Shown here piece by piece: positions 6,325 to 7,036 of a stretch of DNA of 7,036 nt. The DNA comes from Clostridiales bacterium (lineage in GTDB: Bacteria; Bacillota; Peptococcia; Peptococcales; Peptococcaceae): NCBI GenBank assembly GCA_003343815.1, contig QAKL01000030.1, positions 1-7,036 of the forward strand. The letters run 5' to 3'. Position numbers and translations under genes: made by a program. The notes below the pieces were generated by a model that ran no database searches, was not told where the DNA came from, and saw only the letters and a program-made list of their open reading frames with translations. Each line of letters starts with the position of its first letter. Position 1 is the stretch's first letter.

Positions 6325-6971
6325 CAGGTCATCTTCTCCTGCTTTACTTTTTTGTCGATGACATGACGTGAAGCCAACTCCGCTTTGATTTCATCCAGTC
6401 CGATACCCATTTGCGCCAGCAAAACCAGCACATGATAGGTCAGGTCGGCAACTTCGTAAATCGTTTCTTTTTTATCGCCTGCTTTGGCGGCAATGATGAC
6501 CTCGGTCGATTCCTCGCCGACTTTTTTCAATATTTTATCGATACCCTTTTCGAATAAATAAGTCGTATAGGAGCCCTCTTTTTTCTCGACCTTGCGCCCT
6601 TGGATTAATTCCAACAGCCCATCTAAACTAAACTCCTCCTCGCCCTCGCCGAAGCAGGAATCCTGCCCTAAATGGCACGCGGGACCGTCCTTTTTCACCG
6701 CGACCAAAAGCGCGTCGCGGTCGCAGTCCGGACGGATATCCACGATATGCTGATAATTGCCGCTGGTTTCGCCTTTGAGCCAGAGTTCCTGGCGCGAACG
6801 GCTCCAAAAGCAGGTCAAGCCTTTGTCCAAAGATATCCCTAAGCTCTCTTTGTTCATATAGGCCAATGTCAGCACCTTTTTGCTCTCACTGTCGACGATA
6901 ATCGCCGGAATCAAGCCCTTTTCGTCAAATTTCAAGCTTTTGATAAATTCCTCTTTATTGATATTTTCCAT
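6324..6971 (-). CDS. hisIE: Bifunctional phosphoribosyl-AMP cyclohydrolase / phosphoribosyl-ATP pyrophosphatase
   Basis: This 215-residue protein carries out steps two and three of histidine synthesis: hydrolysis of PR-ATP to PR-AMP (HisE part) and opening of the adenine ring (HisI part). The HisI domain is about residues 1-110, with the conserved stretch CFWSRSRQELWLKGETSGN (54-72), the metal-binding DCDRDALL (82-89) and zinc cysteines 83, 99 and 106. The HisE domain is about 115-208, with GEESTEVIIAAK (152-163) and the EVADLTYH helix (173-180) giving the acidic metal ligands. The fusion and its I-then-E order are common. The ATG has GAGGAG 6 bases upstream, overlapping the hisF end, and lies two bases after the hisF stop. 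The stop shares one base with the hisK start. Confidence 0.95.
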   Translation of the reverse strand: MENINKEEFIKSLKFDEKGLIPAIIVDSESKKVLTLAYMNKESLGISLDKGLTCFWSRSRQELWLKGETSGNYQHIVDIRPDCDRDALLVAVKKDGPACHLGQDSCFGEGEEEFSLDGLLELIQGRKVEKKEGSYTTYLFEKGIDKILKKVGEESTEVIIAAKAGDKKETIYEVADLTYHVLVLLAQMGIGLDEIKAELASRHVIDKKVKQEKMT

Positions 6972-6973
6972 AC

Positions 6974-7036
6974 TTATCTCCTCACATTGATGCCGACGCG
7001 CGCCAGCTCATTCTTTAAATCCGCAATTTTGACCTC
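6974..7036 (-). CDS. hisF: HisF C-terminal end (imidazole glycerol phosphate synthase cyclase subunit), partial
   Basis: Only the last 20 codons and the TAA stop are in the window; the rest of the gene lies beyond the right edge. The reading frame ends VKIADLKNELARVGINVRR, which matches the usual HisF ending, a short helix (I..LK..L) followed by G-[IV]-x-[IV]-R. The gene sits two bases upstream of hisIE in the same direction, the standard hisF-hisIE order. HisF closes the imidazole ring using ammonia supplied by HisH and releases AICAR. The assignment rests on a short tail plus context. Confidence 0.75.
   Translation of the reverse strand, partial: EVKIADLKNELARVGINVRR

Noticed and set aside
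1..7036. Mobile element, phage, CRISPR, toxin-antitoxin or other defence system
   Set aside because: No transposase, integrase, spaced repeats, flanking duplications or small paired genes were seen; every supported gene fits core metabolism, translation or sporulation.

Overview
The window looks like chromosomal core DNA of an anaerobic, probably endospore-forming member of the Bacillota (Clostridia or Negativicutes type). Four things point there: an IspH–ribosomal protein S1 fusion, a YhcN/YlaJ-type spore lipoprotein behind a forespore-like promoter, strong AGGAG-type ribosome binding sites, and AT-rich spacers with classical hairpin terminators. No mobile element, CRISPR array, tRNA or rRNA was seen. 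All protein calls come from reading motifs, not from searches.

Layout from left to right. Bases 1-196 are AT-rich and hold no gene I can support. A hairpin at 197-234 ends a minus-strand operon that runs leftward from about 4820. The operon order is: a LUD-domain (LutC/YkgG-like) protein with a cysteine cluster (4792-4172), an HI0933-family flavoprotein (4158-2911, apparently starting at TTG), cytidylate kinase cmk (2892-2212), and the IspH–S1 fusion (2173-257). A good sigma-A promoter with an extended -10 lies just upstream. One gene lies on the plus strand, a sporulation lipoprotein (4980-5519), divergent from this operon and with a sigma-G-like promoter. It converges on the end of a histidine operon: the tail of hisF (7036-6974), hisIE (6971-6324) and a PHP-family histidinol phosphatase (6324-5548), all on the minus strand. 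The two converging units share one bidirectional hairpin terminator, which contains the last codons and stop of the phosphatase gene.

Functionally, the right end supplies late-stage histidine synthesis: HisF, HisIE and the histidinol-phosphate phosphatase. The left operon mixes housekeeping roles: CMP/dCMP phosphorylation, the last step of the MEP isoprenoid pathway, an S1-type RNA-binding protein, and two proteins of uncertain role (flavoprotein and LUD protein) that may be linked to redox metabolism.

I did not find a clearly new multi-gene system. The observations most worth following up are a Shine-Dalgarno-like site and ATG exactly at the IspH/S1 junction, which could yield a stand-alone S1 protein from the fusion gene; the terminator built into the hisK coding end; a 10-bp direct repeat beside the forespore-like promoter; and the cysteine-rich LUD protein paired with a flavoprotein.
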